NCBI GenBank assembly: GCA_025930755.1
Contig: JAICOJ010000002.1
Coordinates: 1-64,000, forward strand
DNA: 64,000 bases
Reading direction: 5' to 3'
From: Gemmatimonadaceae bacterium
GTDB taxonomy: Bacteria; Gemmatimonadota; Gemmatimonadetes; Gemmatimonadales; Gemmatimonadaceae
How positions within the stretch are numbered: position 1 is the first letter of the stretch; each line of letters starts with the position of its first letter. A program made the translations under genes and the position numbers. The notes under the pieces are model-generated. The model ran no database searches. It was not told the DNA's origin and saw only the letters and a list, made by a program, of their open reading frames with translations. Positions 42,013 through 51,860 of this stretch are shown piece by piece.

Positions 42013-43173
42013 CTACGCGGCCTCCGCGCTTGGTGCCACATCGAACCGCCGCAACTCACGGTAGAACGAATCGCGCTCGACCGGCACCTTGCCCGCGCCG
42101 CGAATGAGACGCACCAGCTCGTCGAGCGGGATGCTCTGCGGCGTGTGCGCGCCGGCTTCATGGTAGATCTTCTCCCGCACCACGGTGCCCTCGAGGTCAT
42201 TCACCCCGAATGACAGGGCGACCTGCGAGAGCGCGGTCGTCACCATGATCCAGTGCGTCTTGACGTGCGCGATGTTGTCGAGAAAGAGCCGGCCGACGGC
42301 CAGATTCCGAAGGTCGTCGAACCCCGTCGTGGCCGTCCCGGCCCGTCCCAGCTGGTCGCCGAGCTCGTTATGGTCGGGATGGTAGGCGAGCGGAATGTAG
42401 GCGAGAAAGCCACCCGTTTCGTCCTGAAGGTCCCGCAGCATCGCCAGATGCTCGATGCGGTCCTCGATCGACTCGACGTGGCCGTAGAGCATGGTGCAAT
42501 TCGACCGGATACCGAGGCGGTGCGCAACGCGATGCACTTCGATCCAGTCCTCGGCGGCGAGCTTCTTCTCGGCGATGGTCGCGCGGACCCCCTTGCTGAA
42601 CACCTCGGCGCCCCCACCGGGCATCGTGTCGAGGCCCGCGTCGCGAAGGGCCACGAGCACGTCGGCGATGGACATCTTCTCGATGCGCGCGATGTGCGCG
42701 ATCTCGACGGCGGTCAGCGCCTTGATATGGACGTCCGGGTGGCGCGTCTTGAGGCCGCGAAACATCTCGGCGTAGTACTCGAGGCCCGCCTGCATGTCGA
42801 GCCCGCCGACGATGTGAAACTCGCGCACATAGGGATTGGCGGCCGCCTCCGCGTACGCCTGCTCCATCGTGTAGCGGTACGCGCCCTCTTCCTTTGGCAA
42901 CCGCGCGTACGAGCAGAAGACGCACGTCTTCCGGAGAATGCAGACATTCGTCGGGTTGATGTGCTGGTTGGCGGCGAAGTACACCCGGTCACCATGTCGC
43001 GCACGGTTGACCGCGTCCGCCAGAGCGCCGACGCCTAACAGGTCCGGCGTGCGGAAGAGGTAGGCGCCCTCGTCCGGGGAGATGCGGTCCCCCGACGCGA
43101 CCTTGTCCGCGATGGGCTGCAGCGCCTGGTCGCGGATCAGGTGGCGATCGATGTCAGAGCCGAGGCCGCTCAT
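42013..43173 (-). CDS. mqnE: Aminofutalosine synthase (radical SAM)
   Basis: NQHINPTNVCILRKTCVFCSYARLPKEEGAYRYTMEQAYAEA; HIVGGLDMQAGLEYYAEMFRGLK. Confidence 0.93.
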   Translation of the reverse strand: MSGLGSDIDRHLIRDQALQPIADKVASGDRISPDEGAYLFRTPDLLGVGALADAVNRARHGDRVYFAANQHINPTNVCILRKTCVFCSYARLPKEEGAYRYTMEQAYAEAAANPYVREFHIVGGLDMQAGLEYYAEMFRGLKTRHPDVHIKALTAVEIAHIARIEKMSIADVLVALRDAGLDTMPGGGAEVFSKGVRATIAEKKLAAEDWIEVHRVAHRLGIRSNCTMLYGHVESIEDRIEHLAMLRDLQDETGGFLAYIPLAYHPDHNELGDQLGRAGTATTGFDDLRNLAVGRLFLDNIAHVKTHWIMVTTALSQVALSFGVNDLEGTVVREKIYHEAGAHTPQSIPLDELVRLIRGAGKVPVERDSFYRELRRFDVAPSAEAA

Positions 43174-44414
43174 TCCGAGTATCGCCGGACAGCGAGCGTC
43201 ACGTTGTGGCCGCCAAACCCAAAGCTGTTGCTCAATGCCGCCCTCATGTCGCGCGATGCCGTCTCGTTGGGCGTATAGTTCAGATCGCAGTCGGGATCCG
43301 GAGTCTCGTAGTTGATCGTCGGCGGAACCTTTCCCTCCCGCACGGCCAGCGCGCTGAAGATGAACTCGACCGCGCCGGCGGCGCCGAGCATGTGGCCGGT
43401 GGCCGACTTCGTCGAGCTGACGTTCACGGCCTTCGCGTGGTCTCCAAAGACCGCCTTGATCGCCTTCGTCTCGTTGAGATCGTTGGCGGGTGTGCTGGTG
43501 CCGTGAGCGTTGATGTACTGGACGTCGGCGGGACCCAGCCCTGCGTCCTGCATGGCACGTCGCATGGCCCGCTGTGCGCCCTCCCCATCGGGCGCTGGCG
43601 CCGTCAGATGATACGCGTCGCCGGTGGCACCGTAGCCGACGATCTCGGCATAGATCCGCGCGCCACGCTTCTTCGCGTGCTCGAGCTCCTCCAGCACCAC
43701 GACGCCTGACCCCTCGCCCATCACGAAGCCGTCGCGCGTGGCATCGAAGGGTCGGGACGCCGTCTCCGGCGAATCGTTCCGCTCCGAGAGCGCCTTCATG
43801 TTGGCGAAACCACCGATCGCCATCGGCGTGACGGTCGCTTCCGCGCCACCGCTCAGGATGATATCGGCATCGCCATACTGGATCGTCCGAAACGCATCCC
43901 CGATGGCGTGCGCACTCGTGGCGCAGGCCGAAACCGTCGCGTAATTCGGTCCCTTCGCATTGAACCGCATCGACACGATGCCCGCCGCGATATCCGCGAT
44001 GAACATCGGGATGAAGAACGGTGAGATCTTCGATGGGCCCCGCGCCTTGTAGACGTCGTGCTGCTCCTCGAACGAACGCAGCCCACCGATGCCGCTGCCG
44101 ATGATCACACCGGTCCGCTCAGGATCGTATCCGTTTCCCTCGGCGAAGCCGGCATCCTGCATCGCCTGGACGGCCGCCGCCACGGCGTACTGCGTGTACG
44201 CGTCGGCGCGCTTGGCCTCCTTCCGGTCCATGAACTCGACCGGATCGAACCCTTTGACCTCGGCAGCGAATCGCACCGGGAACGTGGTCGCATCGAACTT
44301 GGTGATCGGCCCCGCTCCCGATTGCCCCGCCAGGATGGAACGCCAAGTCGTCGCCACGTCGTTGCCGACCGGCGTGAGGCATCCGAACCCCGTGACGACG
44401 ACCCGACGCCGCAT
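43170..44414 (-). CDS. fabF: 3-oxoacyl-ACP synthase II
   Basis: RRRVVVTGFGCLTPVGNDVATTW, SACATSAHAIGDAFR, NAHGTSTPANDLNE, KSATGHMLGAAGAVE. Confidence 0.97.
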   Translation of the reverse strand: MRRRVVVTGFGCLTPVGNDVATTWRSILAGQSGAGPITKFDATTFPVRFAAEVKGFDPVEFMDRKEAKRADAYTQYAVAAAVQAMQDAGFAEGNGYDPERTGVIIGSGIGGLRSFEEQHDVYKARGPSKISPFFIPMFIADIAAGIVSMRFNAKGPNYATVSACATSAHAIGDAFRTIQYGDADIILSGGAEATVTPMAIGGFANMKALSERNDSPETASRPFDATRDGFVMGEGSGVVVLEELEHAKKRGARIYAEIVGYGATGDAYHLTAPAPDGEGAQRAMRRAMQDAGLGPADVQYINAHGTSTPANDLNETKAIKAVFGDHAKAVNVSSTKSATGHMLGAAGAVEFIFSALAVREGKVPPTINYETPDPDCDLNYTPNETASRDMRAALSNSFGFGGHNVTLAVRRYSE

Positions 44415-44653
44415 CAGGCCTTCACCTTCTCCCGGAGGTAATTCATCGCATCCCCGACCGTCCGCATCTTTTCCGCGTCCTCGTCGGGAATGTCGATGTT
44501 GAACTCCTTCTCGAACGCCATGACGAGCTCGACGGTATCCAGGCTGTCGGCGCCGAGATCTTCCATGAAGCTCGCTTCATTGGTGAGCTTCTCGCGCTCG
44601 ACTCCAAGCTCCTCTACGATGATGTCCTTGACCTTGTCCTGGAGATCGGGCAT
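44414..44653 (-). CDS. acpP: Acyl carrier protein
   Basis: [37 protein letters not shown]. Confidence 0.98.
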   Translation of the reverse strand: MPDLQDKVKDIIVEELGVEREKLTNEASFMEDLGADSLDTVELVMAFEKEFNIDIPDEDAEKMRTVGDAMNYLREKVKA

Positions 44654-44680
44654 TGGAGGTCACTCCTCACTGGTTGAAGG

Positions 44681-44715
44681 TCCGACCGCTGATCGCTGAT
44701 TCCTGATTGCTCATT
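44681..44715 (-). repeat. Heptanucleotide tandem repeat, 5 degenerate units
   Basis: On + strand: TCCGACC GCTGATC GCTGATT CCTGATT GCTCATT in exact 7-nt phase, upstream of acpP. Confidence 0.6.
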
Positions 44716-44748
44716 CCGGATTGTGGAGCGCACTCCGATCCGCCGTCC

Positions 44749-44765
44749 GCCCTGCCCCACAGGGC
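44749..44765 (-). terminator. Hairpin GCCCTG-CCCCA-CAGGGC just downstream of fabG
   Basis: 6-bp stem/5-nt loop 22 nt after fabG stop; no clear U-tract. Confidence 0.3.
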
Positions 44766-44786
44766 ACCCGCGCAATCCCTATAAAC

Positions 44787-45524
44787 TTACATAACCATGC
44801 CGCCGTCCACCACGAAGACCTGCCCCGTGATGTACGCGGCATGCTCGGAGGCGAGGAACGCGGCGACACCCGCGATGTCCTTCGGCGTACCGAGCCGTTC
44901 GAGCGGGATCTGCGCACTCAGAGCGGCGCGCGCCTCGGCCGTCATGGCCGAGGTCATGTCGGTCTCGATGAAGCCGGGCGCGATGACGTTCGCGAGGATG
45001 TTGCGCGACGCGAATTCCTTCGCCACCGATTTGGTGAATCCGATCAAACCCGCCTTGCTCGCCGCGTAATTCGACTGCCCCTTGTTGCCGATCAGCCCGA
45101 CGACGCTCGAGATGTTGATGACGCGTCCCCACCGGCGCTTCATCATGCCGCGCGCCGCCGCGCGCACTGCCGCGAACGCGCCGCGCAGATTCGCGTTGAG
45201 GACGGCATCCCAGTCGTCGTCCTTGAGCCGAAGCAGAATGTTGTCCCGCGTCAGCCCGGCGTTGTTGACGAGGATGTCCAGGGAGCCGAAATCCCGTTCG
45301 ACCGCCTCGATGAGGGACGCCACCTGTCCCGTGTCGGCGACGTCCGCCGCGTAGCCACGCGCGTCGCCTCCGAGGCCCTGCGCGGCATCGGATGCCCGTG
45401 TGGCATCGCGTCCCACAATGGCGACCCGCGCACCGGCGCTCGCGAAGGTCGCGGCGATCTCTCGGCCGATGCCCCGCGTGCTTCCCGTGACGAGTGCGAC
45501 GCGCCCGCTCAGGTCGATGTGCAT
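44787..45524 (-). CDS. fabG: 3-oxoacyl-ACP reductase
   Basis: ALVTGSTRGIGREIAATFASAG, VNNAGLTRDNILLRL, YAASKAGLIGFTKSVAKE. Confidence 0.97.
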   Translation of the reverse strand: MHIDLSGRVALVTGSTRGIGREIAATFASAGARVAIVGRDATRASDAAQGLGGDARGYAADVADTGQVASLIEAVERDFGSLDILVNNAGLTRDNILLRLKDDDWDAVLNANLRGAFAAVRAAARGMMKRRWGRVINISSVVGLIGNKGQSNYAASKAGLIGFTKSVAKEFASRNILANVIAPGFIETDMTSAMTAEARAALSAQIPLERLGTPKDIAGVAAFLASEHAAYITGQVFVVDGGMVM

Positions 45525-46459
45525 CAGCTCACCAGGGTGAGGAGCTGGTCGACTTCCCTCGCAGTGCCACAGGTGGCCGACTGGATCTGCGGCGCGATCC
45601 GCTTGGTGAGATTCGTGAGCACGTTCCCTGGTCCCATCTCCACGAACAGCGCGTCAGGGTGGGCCGTCGCCAGACCACGCACAACCTCGGTCCAACGCAC
45701 CGGTGACGTCAGCTGCTCGAGCAGCAGCCGCTGCGCTTCAGCCGGTTCCGTGACCGCACGTGCGCTCACGTTGCTGAACACGGGGAACGCCGGCGCGCGA
45801 AACCGTGCCCTGCCCAGCGCCTGCGACAGCCCGTCACGGGCGACCTCCATCAGGGGCGAGTGGAATGCCCCGCTCACCTTGAGCCGCACCGCACGCTTCG
45901 CGCCCAGCTCCTTCGCGAGCTCCATCGCGCGCTCCACGGCCGCGGTCTCACCCGAGATGACGAGCTGTTCGGGCGTGTTGTAGTTCGCCGGTACGACACA
46001 CGCGCCATTCTCGGAGGCGCGGCGACACGCTTCCTCGACTCTCGCCTCATCCAGACCGAGAATCGCAGCCATGGCGCCCGGCCGCTTCATTCCGCTGTCG
46101 TACATGAGCTCACCACGGCGCCGGACGAGCGTCGCCGCGTCAGCGAGACTGAGGGCACCCGCCGCGTGGTACGCCGTAAATTCCCCAAGGGAGTGGCCAG
46201 CCGCCGCACGGACGTGCGGAAAGACCTTGTCCCTGGTCATCGCCCACACGGCCGCCCCGTGGGCGAGCAGAGCGGGCTGCGCGTTCTGTGTGGCGGTGAG
46301 CGCCTCCTCCGGTCCGTTGAAGGCGAGCGAGGACAGCGACACGCCCAGCGTGTCATCCACGGTCTCGAACACCTGTCGCGCGTCCGGGGTCTCAACGAGG
46401 TCCTTTGCCATCCCCGGCTTCTGCGATCCCTGCCCGGGGAAGAGGAGTACGACATCCAT
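45524..46459 (-). CDS. fabD: Malonyl-CoA:ACP transacylase
   Basis: LLFPGQGSQKPGMAKDL, GHSLGEFTAYHAAGALSLADA. Confidence 0.96.
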   Translation of the reverse strand: MDVVLLFPGQGSQKPGMAKDLVETPDARQVFETVDDTLGVSLSSLAFNGPEEALTATQNAQPALLAHGAAVWAMTRDKVFPHVRAAAGHSLGEFTAYHAAGALSLADAATLVRRRGELMYDSGMKRPGAMAAILGLDEARVEEACRRASENGACVVPANYNTPEQLVISGETAAVERAMELAKELGAKRAVRLKVSGAFHSPLMEVARDGLSQALGRARFRAPAFPVFSNVSARAVTEPAEAQRLLLEQLTSPVRWTEVVRGLATAHPDALFVEMGPGNVLTNLTKRIAPQIQSATCGTAREVDQLLTLVS

Positions 46460-46466
46460 GCGCGGC

Positions 46467-47456
46467 CTAGAAGCGCACGATAGTGGACGCCCAGGTAAAC
46501 CCCGCGCCGAAGGCAACCATGAGTACCGTCGCACCTTCGCCGATGCGACCGGTCTCGAATGCTTCGTCCAGGGAGATCGGGATCGATGCTGACGACGTGT
46601 TGCCGTACCGGTCGACGTTCACGTAGACCTTGTCCATCGAGATGCCGGCATGTTTGGCCGTCGCCTCGATGATGCGGACGTTCGCCTGGTGCGGGATGAG
46701 GAGATCGATGTCCTTTCCCGTGAGGCGCGCGGCGTCCAGCGCGCGATCGCACGCCTCGGCCATCGATCGGACGGCGTGCTTGAACACCTCGCGCCCGGCC
46801 ATTTTCACGAAGTGTGACCGATCCATCAGCACCGCCTCCGTGATCGGCACCGTCGCGCCGCCGTGGGGCCGGTACAGGAGCTCGGCGAGGGTCCCATCGC
46901 TGCGCATGAAGCTGCTCAGGATGCCCTTGTGATGTCGCGAGCGTTTCAGCACGGTGGCACCTGCGCCATCGCCAAAGAGCACGCACGTCGCACGATCGGT
47001 CCAGTCGACGATGGAGCTCATCTTCTCGGACGCGATGACGAGAATCGTCTCGGCGCTTCCCGAGGCAATCATCCCCTCGGCCACCGTGAGCCCGTAGAGC
47101 CATCCGGAGCATGCCGCGGAGAGGTCGAAGGCGGCCGCGCGCGTCGCCCCGAGCTCGGCCTGAATGTCGACCGCGGTTGCCGGCAGCAGTCGATCCGGCG
47201 TCGCCGTGCTGAGCAGGATCGCATCGACGTCGCCGGCATGTACCCCCGCGCGCTGCATCGCGATACGGGAGGCCTCCGAGCCGAGCGAGCACGTCGTCTC
47301 GCCGTCGCGCGCGATGTGCCGCTCGACGATCCCCGTGCGCTCGACGATCCAGTCGTGCGAGGTCTCGAGACCGATCGCCGCGAAATCATGGTTCGTCATC
47401 ACGTGGGCGGGGATCGCGCGTCCCGTGCTCACCACCTGCGCGAGCGGCCGTTTCAC
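46467..47456 (-). CDS. fabH: 3-oxoacyl-ACP synthase III
   Basis: FDLSAACSGWLYGLTVAEGMIASG, LIPHQANVRIIEATAKH, VDRYGNTSSASIPISLDEA. Confidence 0.97.
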   Translation of the reverse strand: MKRPLAQVVSTGRAIPAHVMTNHDFAAIGLETSHDWIVERTGIVERHIARDGETTCSLGSEASRIAMQRAGVHAGDVDAILLSTATPDRLLPATAVDIQAELGATRAAAFDLSAACSGWLYGLTVAEGMIASGSAETILVIASEKMSSIVDWTDRATCVLFGDGAGATVLKRSRHHKGILSSFMRSDGTLAELLYRPHGGATVPITEAVLMDRSHFVKMAGREVFKHAVRSMAEACDRALDAARLTGKDIDLLIPHQANVRIIEATAKHAGISMDKVYVNVDRYGNTSSASIPISLDEAFETGRIGEGATVLMVAFGAGFTWASTIVRF

Positions 47457-48466
47457 GAGGCGGACTCCTTGGCGGACTGCGCGAGGCGTCGGCCGATATG
47501 CTCCGTCATTCGAGACTCCACCGCGCGCAGCGCGACGAGAATGGCATTCTTGATGGCGTTCGGCGATGACTTGCCGTGCGAGATGATGCTGACGCCACGG
47601 ACGCCGAGCAGCGGCGCACCGCCGTGCTCAGAATAGTCGAACTCCTTCGAGAACGCGCGCTTGAGCTGGCCGGGATCCATGCCCGAGCGGGCCAGCAGCG
47701 CCAGGACCATCGGAGGCACCGACTCGTAGAACTTGAGGAGCACGTTCCCAACGAATCCGTCACACACCACGACATCGATCGGACCACGTTCGGTCGCCCC
47801 CGCCAGGATGTCCCGGCCTTCGACGTTGCCGAGAAAGTTGAGATCCGATTCCAGCAGCGTCTGGTGCGCCTCCTTCACGGCCGCGTTTCCCTTCTCCGCC
47901 TCCTCGCCGATGCTGAGCAGCCCAACGGACGGGTTCTTCCGCCCAAGGATGTCCTCGGCGTAGGTCGCTCCGAGCCGGGCGAACTGGACCAGCTCTTCAG
48001 CCGTGCAGTCGACATTCGCCCCGGAATCGAGGACGACGACCGGATGATTCACGGTGGGAAACACGGTGCCAATCGCGGGGCGCGTGAGCCCCTCGTGCAG
48101 CTTGAGGATCAGCGTCGAGGCAGCCATCTGCGCGCCGGTGTTCCCGGCGGAGACGAATGCGTCGGACTCGCCGGCCGCCTGGAGCTTGAGGCCGACCGCC
48201 ATCGAGCTGTTCGCCTTGGCACGGAGGACGGCGGCGGGTTTGTCGGACATCTCGACGACCTGAGGCGCCTCGACGATCGTGAGGCGTCTGTGCGCCGCGG
48301 CATCACGCGCGAGCTGCGTCGCGAGCTCGCGCTCGATGTCGTCTGTACGTCCGACGAGTTGGAGAGAGTGAGCCGGACCGAGCTCGTTCAGGGCGAGCAG
48401 CGCGCCGGCAACCGTCGCGTGAGGCGCGTGGTCGCCGCCCATGGCGTCCAGCGCGATGCGCGCCAA
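47453..48466 (-). CDS. plsX: Phosphate acyltransferase PlsX
   Basis: MARIALDAMGGDHAPHATVAGAL; SVGLLSIGEEAEKGNAAVKEAH; VCDGFVGNVLLKFYES. Confidence 0.97.
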   Translation of the reverse strand: MARIALDAMGGDHAPHATVAGALLALNELGPAHSLQLVGRTDDIERELATQLARDAAAHRRLTIVEAPQVVEMSDKPAAVLRAKANSSMAVGLKLQAAGESDAFVSAGNTGAQMAASTLILKLHEGLTRPAIGTVFPTVNHPVVVLDSGANVDCTAEELVQFARLGATYAEDILGRKNPSVGLLSIGEEAEKGNAAVKEAHQTLLESDLNFLGNVEGRDILAGATERGPIDVVVCDGFVGNVLLKFYESVPPMVLALLARSGMDPGQLKRAFSKEFDYSEHGGAPLLGVRGVSIISHGKSSPNAIKNAILVALRAVESRMTEHIGRRLAQSAKESAS

Positions 48467-48469
48467 GGG

Positions 48470-48652
48470 TCAGCCTTCCCTTGCCGCGACCCGCTGCTTC
48501 CCTGCGTAGAAGCCGCACTCCTGACACACACGGTGCGGACGCTTCATGCTCCCGCACTTGGGACACGCTTGCATGACGATGGCGGGCGCGATCTTGTGCG
48601 TGTTACGTGCGCGCTTCTTCCGCTTGCTCGTCCGTCGCTTCGGAACGGCCAT
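48470..48652 (-). CDS. rpmF: 50S ribosomal protein L32 (Cys4 zinc-binding form)
   Basis: MAVPKRRTSKRKKRARNTHKI...CPKCGSMKRPHRVCQECGFYAGKQ. Confidence 0.97.
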   Translation of the reverse strand: MAVPKRRTSKRKKRARNTHKIAPAIVMQACPKCGSMKRPHRVCQECGFYAGKQRVAAREG

Positions 48653-48679
48653 GGGGTAAAGCTCAGTGTAAGGGTACGC

Positions 48680-49189
48680 TCACCGGGCTTCGCCGCGAAG
48701 CTTTCGCAGCGCATCCCAGCGAGTATCGACTTCCGGTTCACAACTGCACGCCGCGATGTTCAGATCGGCGCCGCACTTCGCACACAGCCCTTTGCAGTCC
48801 TCGCGACAGAGCGCGAAAGTCGGCGCGCTCAGCAGCCACTGCTCCCGGATCGCCGGCCGCAGATCCACGGTATGCGCTCCCGCGGGCAGCGCGAAGACAT
48901 CCGGGTCCTCGGCCTCTGCATCGTCCGTCTCGGCGAAGATGAAATGCACATCCTCGCCAACGGGAGCGGAGAGACCCGTGAGACACCGCCGGCACGCGCC
49001 TTCGACGACGCCCTCGATGCGACCGCTCCAGTAGTAGCGCTCCGATCCGGCCGAGGACAAACGACCGGTCGCATGCACGGCCGTGGCGGGCTTCGGATCC
49101 CCCTCCTGCCAGACGGCGTCGTCTCTCGAAAGGAACCCGTCGACGCGCGCGGCCTGTTCCTGCAGGGCACCAATGTCGAAGGACAGCAT
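48680..49189 (-). CDS. DUF177/YceD family protein
   Basis: EGACRRCLTGLSAPVGEDVHFIF and C-terminal CREDCKGLCAKCGADLN; adjacent to rpmF-plsX as usual. Confidence 0.9.
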   Translation of the reverse strand: MLSFDIGALQEQAARVDGFLSRDDAVWQEGDPKPATAVHATGRLSSAGSERYYWSGRIEGVVEGACRRCLTGLSAPVGEDVHFIFAETDDAEAEDPDVFALPAGAHTVDLRPAIREQWLLSAPTFALCREDCKGLCAKCGADLNIAACSCEPEVDTRWDALRKLRGEAR

Positions 49190-49271
49190 AGCCAGGAAAA
49201 ATACCCGGGCTGTGCGAGTGGGTCAAGTCGGCGAGTGGCAGCAAGTTACCCACACGCGGAGCGCGCGATCC

Positions 49272-50315
49272 TCACTGGCAGAGCTTGAGCATCTCCCGCC
49301 GCACGCGGGCGGGATCGTCGATCAATCGATAGAACTCCGCATAGTACCGCCGAGCCTTCTCCCGCTCGTCTCGCTCGAGCGGCTCGAGGTCATACAGGGC
49401 TTCGATGGCCGCACGACGCTCCCGGAATCGCGCGAACACAGGCTCGAAGTCCTCGAGCACGCCGCAATAGCCCGAGTAGAGGCGCTCCTTCACGCTTCGT
49501 ATGGGCAGTGAGGTGTCGGGTTGCGCGTACCGCGTGGCAATGACGCCGGCCCAGTCGAAATCGTATGGAACCGGGAAGACGCGGCCGGCGGAATCGGCGA
49601 GGAGCACGATGTTGTGCAGCGCCCGGATCGACCAATCGGTATTCCCGATGAAGTACTGGAACACCGCCATGAACACGGTTTGCGCCGGATCGAGACGCGC
49701 GATGTGAGTGCCCGTGTCTTCGAGCACGCGCATCCGATGCCGCTCGGCGAGGCGGTCCTCGTGCTCGATGAGGATGCCAAAGCGTGTGACCGGCTTCTCG
49801 CGACCCGCCGCGTCCTCGTAGGTAATGCGCGCCAGACGCGTGCGCAGGCTGAGGTCGGTGAGCAGCGCGTAGGCGCGGTAGATGAGATACTCCTGCAGAA
49901 CGTATTGCTCGTACTGATCGGTGTTACGGCAATGGGTGACCAGCTTGATGCGCCGCTCTCCCTCGAAGGGCGTGTGCCGGCCCGCGCGCCGGCTGATCGA
50001 GAGACGCAGCGGCGGAAACGGGCAGACGGCGGGTCGGCGGCGGAAGACGCCGCGCGTTCGCAGCTCGATCGCCGCACTGTCGACACCGCCGTCGGTGCGC
50101 GACACCCTCGCAGTGCCCTTGTGGTCCGTCCGCTCCTCGCCTCGATCGCGCAGGAGGGCGCGAATATCCGTGTGGACGGTCATCTGGAGCGGCGTATCCG
50201 CCGCGAATAGCGAGCGGTCCGCGCTCGTCGTGGTGTCCTGTGCCGCCGCTCCACGACTCGACGCGACGATCGCGAGCCCGACGAGGGCGTGCCTAACGCC
50301 GCATTTCAGCATCAT
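49272..50315 (-). CDS. Secreted CotH/HipA-kinase-fold-like protein
   Basis: Signal peptide VGLAIVASSRGAAAQ; RIKLVTHCRNTDQYEQYVLQEYLIYRAYALLTD...RFGILIEHEDRLAER...GNTDWSIRALHNIVLLADSAGRVFPVPYDFDWAGVI. Confidence 0.65.
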   Translation of the reverse strand: MMLKCGVRHALVGLAIVASSRGAAAQDTTTSADRSLFAADTPLQMTVHTDIRALLRDRGEERTDHKGTARVSRTDGGVDSAAIELRTRGVFRRRPAVCPFPPLRLSISRRAGRHTPFEGERRIKLVTHCRNTDQYEQYVLQEYLIYRAYALLTDLSLRTRLARITYEDAAGREKPVTRFGILIEHEDRLAERHRMRVLEDTGTHIARLDPAQTVFMAVFQYFIGNTDWSIRALHNIVLLADSAGRVFPVPYDFDWAGVIATRYAQPDTSLPIRSVKERLYSGYCGVLEDFEPVFARFRERRAAIEALYDLEPLERDEREKARRYYAEFYRLIDDPARVRREMLKLCQ

Positions 50316-51312
50316 CGATGAGCTCTCCTCCCGCTTCCCGAAGCGCGGTGAGTACCGTGTCCGCCGTTTCCGATCGCTTGAGCCCCAGGCGATACTCGAT
50401 CCAGTCCACTCCGTCCGGCTCATGGACGACGCCGCCATAGCGCACCCGCTTGGCGCGCGCGTCCAGGACCGGCTCGATCAGCGGACGCAGCCGTGCGACG
50501 TCGGTGGTGCGGAGCCGAAGCAATGTATCCGCGTTCTTTCCCAGCCCGTCGAGCTCCGGTGCGGCGCGCTTGCGGCGCCGCCAGGCCCGATCGGCGAGTG
50601 CCTCGAGCTGTGTGGGAGGCAGCTTGGACAGCAGATCGGTATCGAGGCGCGCGATAAACTCACCCGTGCGGTTCGCGGCGGCGAGGGTGCGCTCGAGGCG
50701 CCGACGCGCGTCTCTCGCGGCCGTACGGGCAGGCGTTCGTGCGAAGTCGGTGGCCCAGAGGGTCACGATGAGCAGGTTGAACACGACCGAGAGAGCGGCG
50801 GCGACGGGAAGACTCACGCCCGCCGCGAGCCCGACGCCAGTGGCGAGGAAGATGTAGACCGCGTCCTTGCTGTCCTCGAGCGTGTTGCGGAAGCGCACGG
50901 CGGCGACGATGCCCGCAAGGCTGAAGGCGAGCGGGATGCTGTTCTTGACCAGCACCACCACGCCCGCCACCACGACCGGCAGGAGCATGAGCGTGTGGAC
51001 GACGGACTGCCGGAACCCCCGGCGCTCGTGCGTGAGGGTATAGACCCACGCGACCGGCAGGGTGAGGAGGGCTGCCGCGACCATCGCCACGGTGGCGGCG
51101 ATCGCGCCCTGGAGCTCGGGGATCCCCCTGGGTGCTGCGTCGGTGGCTCCTCGCGGCTCGAGCAGCTCGCTCAGAGAAACCGGTGGGAGCCACCGCACGG
51201 CGAGCGCAATGGCGAGCGCGAGGACCGCGTAGTAGGCGATGACGCGAAGCGGGACACCGATCGCGACTCCCCCTGCCCTCCGAGCCGCTCCCGACGTGCG
51301 TCCAGAAGCCAT
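50293..51312 (-). CDS. DUF4956 domain membrane protein
   Basis: Multiple TM segments and LAGIVAAVRFRNTLEDSKDAVYIFLATGVGLAAG. Confidence 0.85.
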   Translation of the reverse strand: MASGRTSGAARRAGGVAIGVPLRVIAYYAVLALAIALAVRWLPPVSLSELLEPRGATDAAPRGIPELQGAIAATVAMVAAALLTLPVAWVYTLTHERRGFRQSVVHTLMLLPVVVAGVVVLVKNSIPLAFSLAGIVAAVRFRNTLEDSKDAVYIFLATGVGLAAGVSLPVAAALSVVFNLLIVTLWATDFARTPARTAARDARRRLERTLAAANRTGEFIARLDTDLLSKLPPTQLEALADRAWRRRKRAAPELDGLGKNADTLLRLRTTDVARLRPLIEPVLDARAKRVRYGGVVHEPDGVDWIEYRLGLKRSETADTVLTALREAGGELIDDAEMRR

Positions 51313-51429
51313 GCGGTTCGTATCCCGGGTTGGAATGCCGCGATACTATGCCAGAGGTCGTCCAGGATGTCGAGGTCGTCGACGATCTGGAGGTGAACGG
51401 CCGCGGCCTCGACACCCTCGGCCACTGGG

Positions 51430-51858
51430 TCAGCGCGCCGCGAGCAGCTCCGCGTCCGAGAAAAAGAACCTCGCCTCGCGCTCGGCGTTCTCATCGGAGT
51501 CCGAGCCATGGACCGCGTTCCGCTCCTTCGACTCCGCGAAGAGCTTCCGCACGGTCCCGGGCTTGGCGTCGGCCGGATCGGTCGCGCCGATGGCATCGCG
51601 GTAGGCAGTCACCGCGTTCGCCTTCTCCAGAACGAGCGGCATGCAGGGTCCCGACGTCATGAACGTCACGAGCGAGCGATAGAATGGACGCTCGCGGTGC
51701 ACCGCGTAGAACTCCTCGGCCTGCGCCTGCGTCAGCCTCATGACGCGAGCGGCGCGAACAGCGAACCCCTGTCCCTCCAGATGGGCGATGATCTTCCCCG
51801 CCTTCCCCGCGCTGAACGCATCGGGCTTGATGATCGCGAGCGTGCGAGCTCCTGCCAT
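51430..51858 (-). CDS. ndk: Nucleoside diphosphate kinase
   Basis: [40 protein letters not shown] active-site motif. Confidence 0.96.
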   Translation of the reverse strand: MAGARTLAIIKPDAFSAGKAGKIIAHLEGQGFAVRAARVMRLTQAQAEEFYAVHRERPFYRSLVTFMTSGPCMPLVLEKANAVTAYRDAIGATDPADAKPGTVRKLFAESKERNAVHGSDSDENAEREARFFFSDAELLAAR

Positions 51859-51860
51859 GT

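Noticed and set aside
47576-49288. 570-aa plus-strand ORF across plsX-rpmF-DUF177
   Set aside because: Antisense to three well-recognised genes, Arg/His-rich composition, no domains.
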